A stretch of 64,000 bases of DNA, taken from assembly GCF_002056795.1 (NCBI RefSeq), contig NZ_CP020104.1, positions 1,251,001 through 1,315,000 on the forward strand, written 5' to 3'. The notes beneath the pieces are model-generated. The model made no database searches and was not told the origin of the DNA. It worked only from the letters and a program-made list of their open reading frames with translations. The stretch is from Spirosoma aerolatum. GTDB lineage: Bacteria > Bacteroidota > Bacteroidia > Cytophagales > Spirosomataceae. The number at the start of each line of letters is the position of its first letter. The first letter of the stretch is position 1. Made by a program: the position numbers and the translations under genes. Shown here in pieces: positions 24,461 to 34,080 of this stretch.

Positions 24461-25177
24461 CTAAAACTGATTTTTCAACGCCAGTGTAGGGTACACCTGA
24501 ATCCGGTTTTCGTTCGTTAGGGTATGGTAAAACAGGTTGATGCGCGAGCCGACAGAAACCGTTTTGCCTACTTTAACCCAGCATTGAGGGTCGCCAAAGA
24601 ACGCTACTTTTTTACCAGCCAGCCCTTTCGTAAAATCATTACCCTGGTTGCGGTTTTCACTCCAGGCCACCAGGCTCCCGGCAATCATGAGCCGATAGTT
24701 GAAAAAGCCTTTCCCGAAATAAAACGTTAGCTGTGGATCGTAGCTTGGCTTGGGGAAGGCATTGTATCGATAGACCAGACTCGTACTGAACCAGGCACCA
24801 CGCCATTGAAATGGATAAGCGGCACCCAAGCCAAACGTATTGGTGAGGTAATACCCAAAGGATGGCGGTGCTACCCCTAGACCGCCACTGTAGGTCAGCG
24901 CCAGATATACCTTCGGCCGCCAGAACCGTAGATTCCTGGACACCTGTACGAAAAGCTGCCCGATGTTGTTATTTTCGCCCGAAAAGTCGGTCTGCATTTT
25001 CAGGAGAAACGAGCCAGTTGAGTCATTGTTCTTGAAATATTCAAAAGAAAGGGAGGTAAAATTCGTTCGGTTCAAAGTGGGGTCGAGCGAATGGCGGAAA
25101 TCATAATGAAGTTGAAGCTGTTGCGCTTGACCAGCCAGCATAATTAAACAGAAAAAAAACAGAAGCAGCGTTTTCAT
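24461..25177 (-). CDS. DUF5020-like outer-membrane beta-barrel protein
   Basis: 238 residues with signal peptide MKTLLLFFFCLIMLAGQAQ, and many alternating amphipathic strands ending in LKNQF, a terminal Phe typical of outer-membrane barrels. The openings LHYDFRHSLDP, FTSLSFEYFKND and the GGLGVAP...YYLTNTFGLGAAYPFQW core fit the DUF5020 family of Bacteroidota, which resembles Tsx-like nucleoside channels; I recall this family from memory and have not compared it. It probably sits in the outer membrane as a small channel. It lies between permease H's promoter region and the plus-strand regulator-like gene at 25357, transcribed divergently from the latter. No link to the permeases is shown. Confidence 0.65.
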   Translation of the reverse strand: MKTLLLFFFCLIMLAGQAQQLQLHYDFRHSLDPTLNRTNFTSLSFEYFKNNDSTGSFLLKMQTDFSGENNNIGQLFVQVSRNLRFWRPKVYLALTYSGGLGVAPPSFGYYLTNTFGLGAAYPFQWRGAWFSTSLVYRYNAFPKPSYDPQLTFYFGKGFFNYRLMIAGSLVAWSENRNQGNDFTKGLAGKKVAFFGDPQCWVKVGKTVSVGSRINLFYHTLTNENRIQVYPTLALKNQF

Positions 25178-25270
25178 TGACGACGAAATTGTTTCGGCAA
25201 AACTTCGTCGTATGGCCTGAATCGGGCGGAATTAGGGCGGAAACGTCACGGAAATGTGAATTCTGCAAAA

Positions 25271-25331
25271 ATGCACAATGAATAATGCATACTGAAAAGT
25301 GTATGTTAATTATCTGTCATTCATTGTACAT
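25271..25331. repeat. Imperfect palindrome with ATGCACAATGAAT arms
   Basis: ATGCACAATGAAT (25271-25283) pairs with ATTCATTGTACAT (25319-25331), one mismatch. Inside is a second small stem, CATAC (25288-25292) with GTATG (25301-25305). It lies in the divergent gap between the genes at 25177 and 25357. AATGAATAATG-type words also recur up to 25346. Confidence 0.6.
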
Positions 25332-25356
25332 TATCCATTATTCATTTACATAGCGT

Positions 25357-26535
25357 ATGTATAGAGACGACTTCGATAGGCGGGCGTTTGCCGAACTAAT
25401 GGATGCGGTGGTCAGAAAATGCTTTGATCATCCACTGAACAGCCCATTGTCGGAGCCGGAGAGTAAGCACCTGAGTACCGAGATCGAAGAACGAACCGGG
25501 TTGGTGATCGGCTGGCGAAGCATTAAAAACTATACAGCTTTTGTCCTGAACCCTTCGACCGGCAAGCAAGAAAATCCGTCCATAGCTACGCTCGATACCC
25601 TGGCGCGTTATGTACTCGACGCGCCCACTACCAATGAAGTCGAACGTAAAAAAGCAGGTGAGAGTTTTTCGTACTGGTTTCGATACCGCGAACAGATTGG
25701 CACACCGACACTGATAAAGACAGCCAATACGAAGCCGAAACGGTCGGGCGATGGCTGGCTCGTAGTGGTTCTAGTATTGATCGTGCTGGTGTTAGGCTAT
25801 CTATTTTTTCATCAGGCGAATCTGGAGCAGATTCAGGAAGATTTCCACAATACATCCGATGCCTACCTTAGCCAGAACGGTTGGACGGTACAGCATAAAA
25901 ATGAATCCTACTGGAAACGGCGGAATGAAAGCTCCGGCCGTCTGACGCTGTTTACGCTAAAGGGAGATAACTGGCCTAAGTCTGGCGAAACCCCACGCGT
26001 ACAGAACCTGCTGATTCGTGAAATCAGGAACGATTGCTTCCGAACCGAAATTCACATGACTGATTTTGTGCCCGGTGGTAATTGGCAGCAGGCAGGTTTG
26101 CTGCTCATGGAAGATACACTATTTACGGGTAAAAGCATCCGGTTATCGCTTTCGTACAACGATTTTTTCGGGGGCCTTAAGCGTCCGGCCGAGATTCTGA
26201 TTCAGGCTATTTCGTCGTATGGGAAAGCGGATGCCAATCTGGAAGAGTTTATCCATCAGCCTCTGTTTCATATCAGTAATGCCGAAGATCGTCGTATTGC
26301 CGATACCAACCTGAAAAACGTTGCCTTTCGAATCGAGAAACAGGGTCGGAAATTTCGGATTCTCTACTCGGCCAGCCCGGTCGACAATTTTTCGTTTAAG
26401 GAGCTAACTACCTACGAATTTGGTATGGCACCGAACTATATAGGTCTGTTTGCCCTCAAAGGTTATGTCGATTCGACGGCGATAGCGCCCGTAAAAATCC
26501 GCTATTTTCGACTGGATGGGCAGCTGTGCAACTAA
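25357..26535 (+). CDS. Membrane protein with predicted N-terminal DNA-binding domain and extracytoplasmic lectin-like domain
   Basis: 392 residues, ATG at 25357. Residues about 25-90 (LSTEIEERTGLVIGWRSIKN, then NPSIATLDTLARYVL) resemble the helix-turn-helix-like domain found at the start of many Bacteroidota proteins (LSxxIxxxTGxxIS...PSxxTLDxLAxY). A single TM helix follows at about 130-148 (WLVVVLVLIVLVLGYLFF). The remaining 240 residues face the periplasm. They look like an all-beta concanavalin-type or DUF1349-like fold: WQQAGLLLMEDTLFTGKSIR, FRIEKQGRKFRILYS, and a C-terminal IRYFRLDGQL. The architecture suggests a one-piece membrane regulator that senses a ligand outside and acts on DNA inside. 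The DNA-binding assignment is inference; protein-protein contact is equally possible. Confidence 0.55.
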   Translation: MYRDDFDRRAFAELMDAVVRKCFDHPLNSPLSEPESKHLSTEIEERTGLVIGWRSIKNYTAFVLNPSTGKQENPSIATLDTLARYVLDAPTTNEVERKKAGESFSYWFRYREQIGTPTLIKTANTKPKRSGDGWLVVVLVLIVLVLGYLFFHQANLEQIQEDFHNTSDAYLSQNGWTVQHKNESYWKRRNESSGRLTLFTLKGDNWPKSGETPRVQNLLIREIRNDCFRTEIHMTDFVPGGNWQQAGLLLMEDTLFTGKSIRLSLSYNDFFGGLKRPAEILIQAISSYGKADANLEEFIHQPLFHISNAEDRRIADTNLKNVAFRIEKQGRKFRILYSASPVDNFSFKELTTYEFGMAPNYIGLFALKGYVDSTAIAPVKIRYFRLDGQLCN

Positions 26536-26577
26536 TACGTGTATGATTCCTTCGGGATCTTACTACGAACTACCTGT

Positions 26578-27033
26578 CTAATTCTGGTCTGTTGAAAGAG
26601 GGTTCTCCAGCAGTTGCTTCAGGATGTGAAGCGTTGTGTTCCAATAGAATTCGAAGTGTTTGTAGATGGCGTAGGTCGCGAACTGGCTTTGCCGAAGCAT
26701 AAGGATCGTCTGATCGGCATGTGCATCCAGCGAAAATTCGACGATCGAATAGTTTTCGGGCGCGTCAGCGATTTCGGATAACGTACTCCAATAGGTGTAC
26801 TCAAGGGTACGCTCTGGGATATACTGCAAAACGGTCCCCTTATTGTCAAAACGAACCCCGTGGAAATCACCCTGGATACGGATTGGACTGCCGACGCTCC
26901 AGTCGGTATAGATTGTAACATCGGAATCCCACATCCATCGTTTTATCAAATCGGGGTTCGTCAACGAATCCCATACGGTTGAAAGGGGCGCTTTGATGGG
27001 CACTGTCCTATATACTATAGCGTCAGGCTGCAT
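26578..27033 (-). CDS. AHSA1/SRPBCC family protein
   Basis: 151 residues, ATG at 27033. It has the usual AHSA1 (Aha1 C-terminal-like, START-fold) marks: an N-terminal strand VYRTVPIKAPLSTVWDSLTN, then PDLIKRWMWD, a GSPIRIQGDF strand, a PERTLEYTYW strand and a closing helix HFEFYWNTTLHILKQLLE. Family members are soluble hydrophobic-ligand binding proteins, and many are annotated only as hypothetical. It is convergent with the preceding plus-strand gene (42 bp between stops) and faces away from susC. No pathway context explains it. Confidence 0.85.
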   Translation of the reverse strand: MQPDAIVYRTVPIKAPLSTVWDSLTNPDLIKRWMWDSDVTIYTDWSVGSPIRIQGDFHGVRFDNKGTVLQYIPERTLEYTYWSTLSEIADAPENYSIVEFSLDAHADQTILMLRQSQFATYAIYKHFEFYWNTTLHILKQLLENPLSTDQN

Positions 27034-27313
27034 GGTTGAAATAGGTATTTCTAGTCAGTCGATTCACGATTTATAACTAGCTTAATACACGATAAGTCTC
27101 ATCTTGTTGGTAGTGGACGCTCGGTAGAAATGAGCTAATCTTATGGGAAAATGGTTGATCATAGCTTCAAATTTTGCCCTAATACGGGTTTTGTCTAATT
27201 TATTTTAATTAATCAGGTTATTTTTTAAAAAAATTTATTTTGTTTTAGGTAATTAAAAAAATATATTAATATTGTCTCTCATTAACCTATTTGAAGATTT
27301 AACAGATTTTTCT

Positions 27314-30300
27314 ATGGCAAAAACTGTACTTAGGCTTATTATCTTACTGTTGGTAATAAGTAGCCCCGTACTGGCGCAGACCATTTCGGGTAAAGTTACC
27401 ACAACAACGGATGGGCAGCCCTTGCCGGGCGTTTCCATTGTGGTAAAAGGGTCCAATACGGGTACTGTAACGGATGCTGAAGGTAAATACAGCATTGCGT
27501 CTGGTCGGAACAGAACGCTGGTGTTCTCCTACATTGGCTACAAAACCAAAGAAGTAGCCATCGACAATCGTACAACGGTCGATGTAACCCTGGAAGAAGA
27601 TGCTACGATGCTGAATGAATTTGTCGTTACAGCGTTGGGTATCAAGAAAGAGGAACGGGCATTGGGATACGCTACGGCCATTGTGAACAATGATCAACTG
27701 GTGAAAACGGCTACTCCAAACTTTGCCACCGCTCTGTACGGAAAGGCTCCAGGGGTAACGATCAACGCGACACCGGGTGGTGCTACCAGTGCTGTAAACA
27801 TCAATATTCGTGGTCTGTCGTCGATTACGGGTAATACGCAGCCGCTGATCGTGATGGACGGTATCCCCATTCGGAACGGCGAAGCCCGAAATAACGACTA
27901 CTGGGGTGATCAACGGATTCGGGGTAACGGTATCCTGGACCTGAACCCAGCCGATATTGAAAACCTGTCGATCCTGAAAGGAGCTTCGGCAGCCGCTCTG
28001 TATGGCTCCGAAGCGGTGAACGGAGTTATTCTGGTTACGACCAAAAGTGGCAAAGGCCGGAAAGGCCTGGGCATCGACTTCAGCGCCAGCTATAGTGTCG
28101 ATAAAATCGCCTATCTGCCCCGTTATCAGAATGTTCGTGGCCCTGGTTACATGCTGAACTACAACAATGGCGGGCAGGATGCCAATGGTTTTATTTATTA
28201 CGATACCAATGGGGATGGGAAAGGGGATACGCGAGGTCTGCTTAACGCGACCGTAAACTTCGGGCCTAAATTCGATGGTCAGCCTGTCATGGCATTCGAT
28301 GGGGTTATTCGCCCATACTCGGCATCAAACAACAGCTACGCTGACCTGTTCCAGAGTGCAAACAGTGCCAACATCAACCTTGCAATTTCGAAGGCTACTG
28401 AAAACTCGTCGATTCGTTTTTCGTATACCCGTCAGGACAACGGCATGATCAGCTACAAAGCGAAAAACGAAAAGAATATCATGAACCTGAATGCCAGCTT
28501 CAATGAGAGCAAAAATCTGAAGACGGATCTGGTCGTGAACTACATCAATCAATATACCCACAATCGCCCGTACAAAGTTGACCGGATGATCAACAACTTC
28601 TCCGGGATGATGAACCGCTTTGAGTCGGCCGATTGGTATTTCAACAAGTATCAGACCAGCCTGGGGTATAAATATGTAACCGGCACCAACCAGAGCCTGA
28701 CTCCGAACGAAAACATTATTCGGAATGGATTCAAAACGGACATTGGTGACTATGTATGGAGTACGCGGGCGAATACCTACGATGAATACAGCAACCGGGT
28801 TATTGCCAGCGTTACTCAGAACTGGGAAATCGTACCGAATCTGAACCTGCGTGGTCGTCTGGGAACCGATTTTACCTCGGAGCGTATCGAAGACAAACAA
28901 CGGAGTTCAATCCCGCTGGCGTTTGGATACTCGGGTTCGTTCGGACTAAGCAACAACCTGTATAGCAATGTCTATACCGACGTATTGCTGTCGTATACCA
29001 AGAAATTGAACGACGATATCACGCTTTCGGCAATGGGTGGGTATAACGCCTATAAGCAGTTGAATACGTTGATGACCCGGTCGACCAATGGTGGTCTGAG
29101 CACGGAGAATTTCTTCGATCTGTCGGCTTCTGTAAACACCGTAGGTGGTAGCAGCTCGCGGGATCGTTGGGTGCGCGATGCTTTCCTGGGTACCGTGAAT
29201 TTCAACTACAAAGACGTAGTATATGTAGAAGGAACGTTGCGCCGGGATAAAACATCGACGCTGGCTCCTGGCAACAACGCGTTCGTTTACCCATCTGTAA
29301 ATTCGTCGTTCATCATCAGCGAACTGTTTAAATTGCCTACAGCTATCAGCTATGCCAAACTGCGGGCATCATACGGTATCGTGGGTAATTACCCCGCTAT
29401 CTATCGCGCCAACAATGCTTATACGCAGGGTAACCTAAGCGTACAGCAGTCGGGCGGAAGCTCTGTATTGTATACGAACATCAGCAGCGATTATGGCAAC
29501 GACAAAATTCGGCCTGAACAGAAGCGTGAGTTTGAATTTGGTTTAGAAACCCGCCTATTCAAAGATCGGTTACGTGTCGACCTGGCTTACTATAATGCAC
29601 AAATCGTAGATCAGATTCTGCCACTGACCATTGCCGCTTCGTCGGGTGCCAAATCGGTACTGGCCAACATCGGTACACTGCGCAACCAGGGTCTGGAAAT
29701 GGCGTTGAACATCGCCCCCATTCGAACGAGCGATTTCCGTTGGGATCTGACGCTGAACCTGGCCAAAAATACCAACAAGGTAGAAAAGCTGGCCAACGGT
29801 TCTACCGAGCTTCTGCATGCGGATTATGATGGGAATGCTGCTCAGCTCCGTTCAATCGTGGGGCAGCCAATGGGCGACATCTACGTACATGGAATCCTGA
29901 CCAATGCGCAAGGCCAGAAAATTGTCGGTCCGAACGGTATCTATCAACTGGACGGTAACAACTGGATCAAGGCTGGTAACGCTATGCCAAAACTGACGGG
30001 TGGTTTGCTGAACAACTTCACCTATAAAGGAATTACGCTGGATGTGATTGCTGATTTCCGTTTTGGTGGCGCCATCATGCCGACGGGTATCAACTGGATG
30101 ACCTCGCGTGGATTGACCGAAGAGAGCCTGACGGCTATGGATGCCGAGCATGGTGGATTAGCTTACTATGTCGATGCGAACGGTAAAGGCGTACAAACTA
30201 CAGGTGCAGCCGGACCTAACGGCGAAACCGTTTACCACGATGGTATGCTGATGGATGGTGTACTGGCTACTGGCGAAAAGAATACCAATATTGTTTCGCA

Positions 30301-30628
30301 GGCAGTTTACTACAACTCGACCTACAACTGGGGTGGCCCACAGTATGGCAGCGCCCGGTACGAACTGTACGTAAAGGATAACACCTACATCAAAATGCGG
30401 GAGATCTCGCTTGGCTATCGACTGCCTGCTGCCTTTACCCGTAAGATCGGTACGCAAAACCTGACGTTGTCAGTATTTGGCCGGAACCTGTTCTTCATCT
30501 ACAGAACCATCAAAGATATGGATGCTGAACAGGCCAACACCGGAACCCGCTGGACCGATAACATCAGCAATGCCGGAAACAACCCATCTTTCCGTACAAT
30601 GGGCGTCATGCTACGGGCTAGCTTCTAA
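27314..30628 (+). CDS. SusC/RagA-type TonB-dependent outer-membrane transporter
   Basis: 1104 residues from ATG 27314 (an upstream in-frame TTG at 27272 would spoil the signal peptide MAKTVLRLIILLLVISSPVLAQ). Order: carboxypeptidase-regulatory-like domain (about 22-100, ISGKVTTTTDGQPLPGVSIV), SusC signature with TonB box-like stretch (LNEFVVTALGIKKEERALGY, about 115), plug domain with VMDGIPIRNGEARNN, and a large C-terminal beta barrel ending in MLRASF. With the adjacent SusD it would import oligosaccharides across the outer membrane using TonB energy. There is no N-terminal STN signalling domain, so it probably does not work through an anti-sigma factor. About 280 AT-rich bases precede the gene and probably hold its promoter, but no convincing TAnnTTTG element was found. 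Confidence 0.95.
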   Translation: MAKTVLRLIILLLVISSPVLAQTISGKVTTTTDGQPLPGVSIVVKGSNTGTVTDAEGKYSIASGRNRTLVFSYIGYKTKEVAIDNRTTVDVTLEEDATMLNEFVVTALGIKKEERALGYATAIVNNDQLVKTATPNFATALYGKAPGVTINATPGGATSAVNINIRGLSSITGNTQPLIVMDGIPIRNGEARNNDYWGDQRIRGNGILDLNPADIENLSILKGASAAALYGSEAVNGVILVTTKSGKGRKGLGIDFSASYSVDKIAYLPRYQNVRGPGYMLNYNNGGQDANGFIYYDTNGDGKGDTRGLLNATVNFGPKFDGQPVMAFDGVIRPYSASNNSYADLFQSANSANINLAISKATENSSIRFSYTRQDNGMISYKAKNEKNIMNLNASFNESKNLKTDLVVNYINQYTHNRPYKVDRMINNFSGMMNRFESADWYFNKYQTSLGYKYVTGTNQSLTPNENIIRNGFKTDIGDYVWSTRANTYDEYSNRVIASVTQNWEIVPNLNLRGRLGTDFTSERIEDKQRSSIPLAFGYSGSFGLSNNLYSNVYTDVLLSYTKKLNDDITLSAMGGYNAYKQLNTLMTRSTNGGLSTENFFDLSASVNTVGGSSSRDRWVRDAFLGTVNFNYKDVVYVEGTLRRDKTSTLAPGNNAFVYPSVNSSFIISELFKLPTAISYAKLRASYGIVGNYPAIYRANNAYTQGNLSVQQSGGSSVLYTNISSDYGNDKIRPEQKREFEFGLETRLFKDRLRVDLAYYNAQIVDQILPLTIAASSGAKSVLANIGTLRNQGLEMALNIAPIRTSDFRWDLTLNLAKNTNKVEKLANGSTELLHADYDGNAAQLRSIVGQPMGDIYVHGILTNAQGQKIVGPNGIYQLDGNNWIKAGNAMPKLTGGLLNNFTYKGITLDVIADFRFGGAIMPTGINWMTSRGLTEESLTAMDAEHGGLAYYVDANGKGVQTTGAAGPNGETVYHDGMLMDGVLATGEKNTNIVSQAVYYNSTYNWGGPQYGSARYELYVKDNTYIKMREISLGYRLPAAFTRKIGTQNLTLSVFGRNLFFIYRTIKDMDAEQANTGTRWTDNISNAGNNPSFRTMGVMLRASF

Positions 30629-30642
30629 ATCTTACTGCAATC

Positions 30643-32247
30643 ATGAAAAAGAAACATATATCATTACTGCTTTTATCAGGAATGCTCCTGGCAAACGTAG
30701 CCTGTAAGGATTCAGAGTTTACCGAAGCCTATCCTGATCCTTCCAAGATTTCGACGACAACGGTTGAAAAGCAATTCACCGGCGTTCTGTATGCAAGCCG
30801 TGATTATGTCCTGCCGGGCTATCGGTTCTACTTCGTTACACTGCGTACATCCCTGAACCGCTACAACCAGGCTGTGGGCTGGCCTAACGAATCAGGTCAG
30901 TATGTACCGGGTTCGTCGGGTGTGGAAGATGTCTGGTATAACTACTACAACGTACTGGCGCAGTACCGTGAACTGCAGAAAGTCTATGCGTCAAAGCCGA
31001 CTGATCAGCAGAAAGAACTGCGCATATTTATGCTGAGTGCTGCGGTATTTGTGTACGATTACACGGCAAAACTGGTTGACCTGTTTGGGCCAATTCCTTT
31101 CAGCCAGGCGGGTTTGTTAAGCACAAATGGGGGTGATTACCAGACGTCGAGTGCTAAGTTCGATACGGCCGATGGTATTTACACTTTCCTGCTGGACGAT
31201 CTGAAAAGCATCGCCACCGAAATGAATACAATCACGCTGAATGCTGGCTACCAGAAGTCGTTCCAGACCCAGGATTTCCTCAACAAAGGCGATCTGTCGC
31301 TGTGGAAACGGTATACCAACTCGCTACGTTTGCGTCTGCTAAACCGGGTTTCGGATGTTGATGCGTTTAAATCGCGTTCAAATTCAGAAATCGCTGAAAT
31401 TCTGGGCAATCCGAATACCTATCCGGTTGTTGAGACGAATGCGCAGAACATCCAGATGAATGTTTATGATATCAACACCGATATCAATTCCAAAGGCTTC
31501 CGCGATGGTATTGAAGGCGATGGCTGGTATGGTAATACGGCTGGTAAGGCAATCATCGACAACATGAATGCCAATAATGACCCACGTCTGCCTGTACTGT
31601 TTGAACCCGGTGCCAATGCTGGTGGAAAATACGTAGGTGTTGATCCAATGGCTACGTCGGCTACCCAGACAGCACAAATCAATGGCGGTCAGATTGCGAT
31701 CTATAACCGCTATACGCTGAGTCGTAATCAGTTCTTTCCTGGTATTCTGATCAATGCAGCTCAGGTCAATCTGATCAAGGCAGAATATTACCTGCGGACC
31801 AATAACGATGCTGCTGCCAAAACGGCTTATGAAACGGCCATCACTCAGTCGGTTCAGTTCTACAATGGCATTCTGGCCCTTACCAATGCGACTGGTATTA
31901 CGGGGTCGGCGAAGCCCGCAGCCGCTACTGATGCCTCTATTGCCTCCTACATTGCAGGCAATGGAGTAAGCTGGACTAAAGCGGCTACAAGTGCTGATAA
32001 ATTGAAGCTGATTGCCACCCAGAAATGGTTGCATTATAACCTGGTTCAGCCCTATGAAAACTGGTCGGATGTTCGCCGTTTAGATTACCCAGTACTGAGT
32101 TTCTGGACCGATAACTCGAACAATCAGACCTTGCCCCCCGTGAAGTGGACCATTCCAGGTAACGAGATCACGTACAACACCGCCAACTACGAGACCGTAC
32201 GGGCATCTGATAAGTTAACCACCAAGGTTTTCTGGGATGTGAAGTAA
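30643..32247 (+). CDS. SusD/RagB-like nutrient-binding outer-membrane lipoprotein (SusD_2 type)
   Basis: 534 residues. The signal segment MKKKHISLLLLSGMLLANVAC with Cys21 makes it a likely lipoprotein. The opening block (FTEAYPDPSKISTTTVEKQF, then RYNQAVGWPN and VWYNYYNVLAQYRELQ) fits the SusD_2 branch (starch-binding associating with outer membrane) rather than classical SusD. The C-terminus has QKWLHYNLVQPYENWSDVRR, the usual final helix region. It lies 14 bp behind susC, so the two are co-transcribed and form the gated transporter. The ligand is probably a glycan processed by the enzymes at 35557-43155, from which it is separated by two minus-strand genes. Confidence 0.92.
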   Translation: MKKKHISLLLLSGMLLANVACKDSEFTEAYPDPSKISTTTVEKQFTGVLYASRDYVLPGYRFYFVTLRTSLNRYNQAVGWPNESGQYVPGSSGVEDVWYNYYNVLAQYRELQKVYASKPTDQQKELRIFMLSAAVFVYDYTAKLVDLFGPIPFSQAGLLSTNGGDYQTSSAKFDTADGIYTFLLDDLKSIATEMNTITLNAGYQKSFQTQDFLNKGDLSLWKRYTNSLRLRLLNRVSDVDAFKSRSNSEIAEILGNPNTYPVVETNAQNIQMNVYDINTDINSKGFRDGIEGDGWYGNTAGKAIIDNMNANNDPRLPVLFEPGANAGGKYVGVDPMATSATQTAQINGGQIAIYNRYTLSRNQFFPGILINAAQVNLIKAEYYLRTNNDAAAKTAYETAITQSVQFYNGILALTNATGITGSAKPAAATDASIASYIAGNGVSWTKAATSADKLKLIATQKWLHYNLVQPYENWSDVRRLDYPVLSFWTDNSNNQTLPPVKWTIPGNEITYNTANYETVRASDKLTTKVFWDVK

Positions 32248-32297
32248 TTAGTACAACTGCAATAGATAAGCAGCTTACTAAAAATGGATTAGGTTAT

Positions 32298-32384
32298 TTT
32301 TTGTCATGCTGACGAAGGAAGCATCTTCGGAAGTAGGATATAAGGTTATCTCCGAAGATGCTTCCTTCGTCAGCATGACAAAAA
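32298..32384. repeat. Perfect palindrome, dispersed CATGCTGACGAAGG family, copy 2
   Basis: Arms 32298-32331 and 32351-32384 are exact 34-bp complements with a 19-nt loop and T/A-rich outer ends. The sequence CATGCTGACGAAGGAAGC matches copy 1 at 12.6 kb. It lies between the convergent susD and VCBS genes and could act as a two-way terminator, though it is much longer than needed. Confidence 0.9.
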
Positions 32385-32484
32385 CGCCTTTATTGTATAC
32401 TATAAACTGTTTATTATTAAGGAGTTATAGTTAAGTTAGAGTAGGTTTGGTTAAGTATAAGAAATAGGTAGGTCATTGGCCTGC

Positions 32485-34047
32485 CTATTTTTGTTGATGC
32501 TGGTTTTCCAGCACGAGCAGTTGCGGAAAGGTGGTAATGCCTTTATACAGGAGCTGGGTCATTTCGCCAACCGTATGAAAATAAGAACCCAGCACAATGT
32601 CGGTATCGCCATCCTGATCGATGTCGGCGGCTTCCATAGTGAGCCATTTTCCGTAAGCAGCTTCGGGCGTGCTAAAGGGTTTAAAGTTTAGCTTACCTTC
32701 GTTCGAGAAATAAATAAAGCTCTGTTCGGGCTGCTCCAGTGTGGTATAAAAAGCAGTAGCCGCTATATCAACATCGCCATCGTTATCGAAGTCGCGGGCA
32801 ATGGCTTTGCTGGCTCCGTATATGGGGAAAAACCAGGCCTCTTTGAAGTTATCTTTCCGGTCGTTCAGGTAGATGTGCACACCATGATAATTTTTATGGA
32901 TGGCCGAATAGTCCCAGTTATCGCCATTAGCCAGCAGAATATCCAGAAACCCATCCTTATTGAAATCAACGAGTTCGAAATAGCTGGACCCGAATAAAGG
33001 CGAAAACCGCAAGGCCGTTTTTTCGGTGAATTGACCTTTACCTTGATTATAGAAGATAGTTACCTCCTCTCGTGCCTGGGCCATCAACACCATAATATCG
33101 GGCTTTTTATCGTGGTTGAAATCGGCAATCTGTACGTTTCGGGCACCGGGCAATGCCTTCAGAACATGCTCTTTCGTGGGGTCGAGCCCATCGTACCAGA
33201 ACAGCTTTCCGGCATTATTTCCAAAACCACAGATGAGAGCGTCCTGCCTGCCATCCCCATTCAGGTCGCTGGCTGCAAACTGAACCGGACGGGGTAACTC
33301 TTTGATATTGATGGGTGAGGAACCCGGCTTAGCCGACCGTTCCAGCGTCATCAGTCGGCCCAGATGCTGATCGGATGGGCTGAATATGCCGATGGTTAAT
33401 AGACGTGGAGGGGCGTTTTGAGGAAAATCTATATCGGTTGGTGGGGTATCGATCCACCAGGTATCGGCTAGTTGGAGATTTCTGTCCAGTACATAAAGCG
33501 CATTCTGAGCGTCACCTACGTACAACTGCCCCTTGTTGCTATCATATTTCAAAAGGGTTGTTTGCGGCACGGGCTTATCGCCGAGCGATAGCGCTTTAAT
33601 GGTAAAAAGCGGAAGGCTATCCTTTATGGGAGCGTGGGACTTTTGGGGTAAAGGTGCTTCGGGAGCCGTCTGTTCGTAGTAGCTGACGATTTTTTCCCAG
33701 TCGCTCATCGATAGTACGGGCGTTTCCGGGTAAATATGCAGCGGTCTGATGGCGTTTTCTTCTTCGGGCGAAAGTGACTGGAGCGTGTCCTGCCCCGGCA
33801 GCTTAAGACCCAGGCGCATGGCCATAATGGGCAAAACACGGGTGGTCCAGGTTTTCTTATCCAGAAGCTCCGGTTCTGGAACCAGGTGGCAACTCCCACA
33901 ATAACGCGATGCCAGTTGCTTTCCGATTAAGGCCGAATCCTTGACAACTTTTACCTGACGAACCGGTGTGAAATCCTGGTCAATACTGGCAAAAGAGACA
34001 ATGCCAATAGCGATGAAAAGAAGCAGACCCGCTTTTAAGGGAACCAT
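32485..34047 (-). CDS. Exported cytochrome c-like domain fused to VCBS/FG-GAP repeat propeller
   Basis: 520 residues, ATG at 34047, signal segment MVPLKAGLLLFIAIGIVSFA. A CGSCH haem-binding motif (Cys50, Cys53, His54) is followed by a methionine-bearing helix (LPIMAMRLGL, about 71-80) that may give the sixth ligand. From about residue 145 onward come several FG-GAP/VCBS units: AASDLNGDGRQDALICGFG, IADFNHDKKPDIMVL, LVDFNKDGFLDILLANG, IARDFDNDGDVDIAATAF, MEAADIDQDGDTDIVLGSY. Each carries a D-x-[DN]-x-D-G-type calcium loop, giving a beta-propeller. It is periplasmic or outer-membrane facing. It sits between susD (convergent) and the ROK repressor (33 bp behind it on the same strand), and may bind sugars or partners. 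Electron transfer is possible but not shown. Confidence 0.8.
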   Translation of the reverse strand: MVPLKAGLLLFIAIGIVSFASIDQDFTPVRQVKVVKDSALIGKQLASRYCGSCHLVPEPELLDKKTWTTRVLPIMAMRLGLKLPGQDTLQSLSPEEENAIRPLHIYPETPVLSMSDWEKIVSYYEQTAPEAPLPQKSHAPIKDSLPLFTIKALSLGDKPVPQTTLLKYDSNKGQLYVGDAQNALYVLDRNLQLADTWWIDTPPTDIDFPQNAPPRLLTIGIFSPSDQHLGRLMTLERSAKPGSSPINIKELPRPVQFAASDLNGDGRQDALICGFGNNAGKLFWYDGLDPTKEHVLKALPGARNVQIADFNHDKKPDIMVLMAQAREEVTIFYNQGKGQFTEKTALRFSPLFGSSYFELVDFNKDGFLDILLANGDNWDYSAIHKNYHGVHIYLNDRKDNFKEAWFFPIYGASKAIARDFDNDGDVDIAATAFYTTLEQPEQSFIYFSNEGKLNFKPFSTPEAAYGKWLTMEAADIDQDGDTDIVLGSYFHTVGEMTQLLYKGITTFPQLLVLENQHQQK

Positions 34048-34080
34048 TCGGCAATTCGTTTACAGAAAATAAGAAGAAAA

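Noticed and set aside
27272..27313. TTG start for susC at 27272
   Set aside because: It adds 14 polar residues before a normal signal peptide; the ATG at 27314 fits better.
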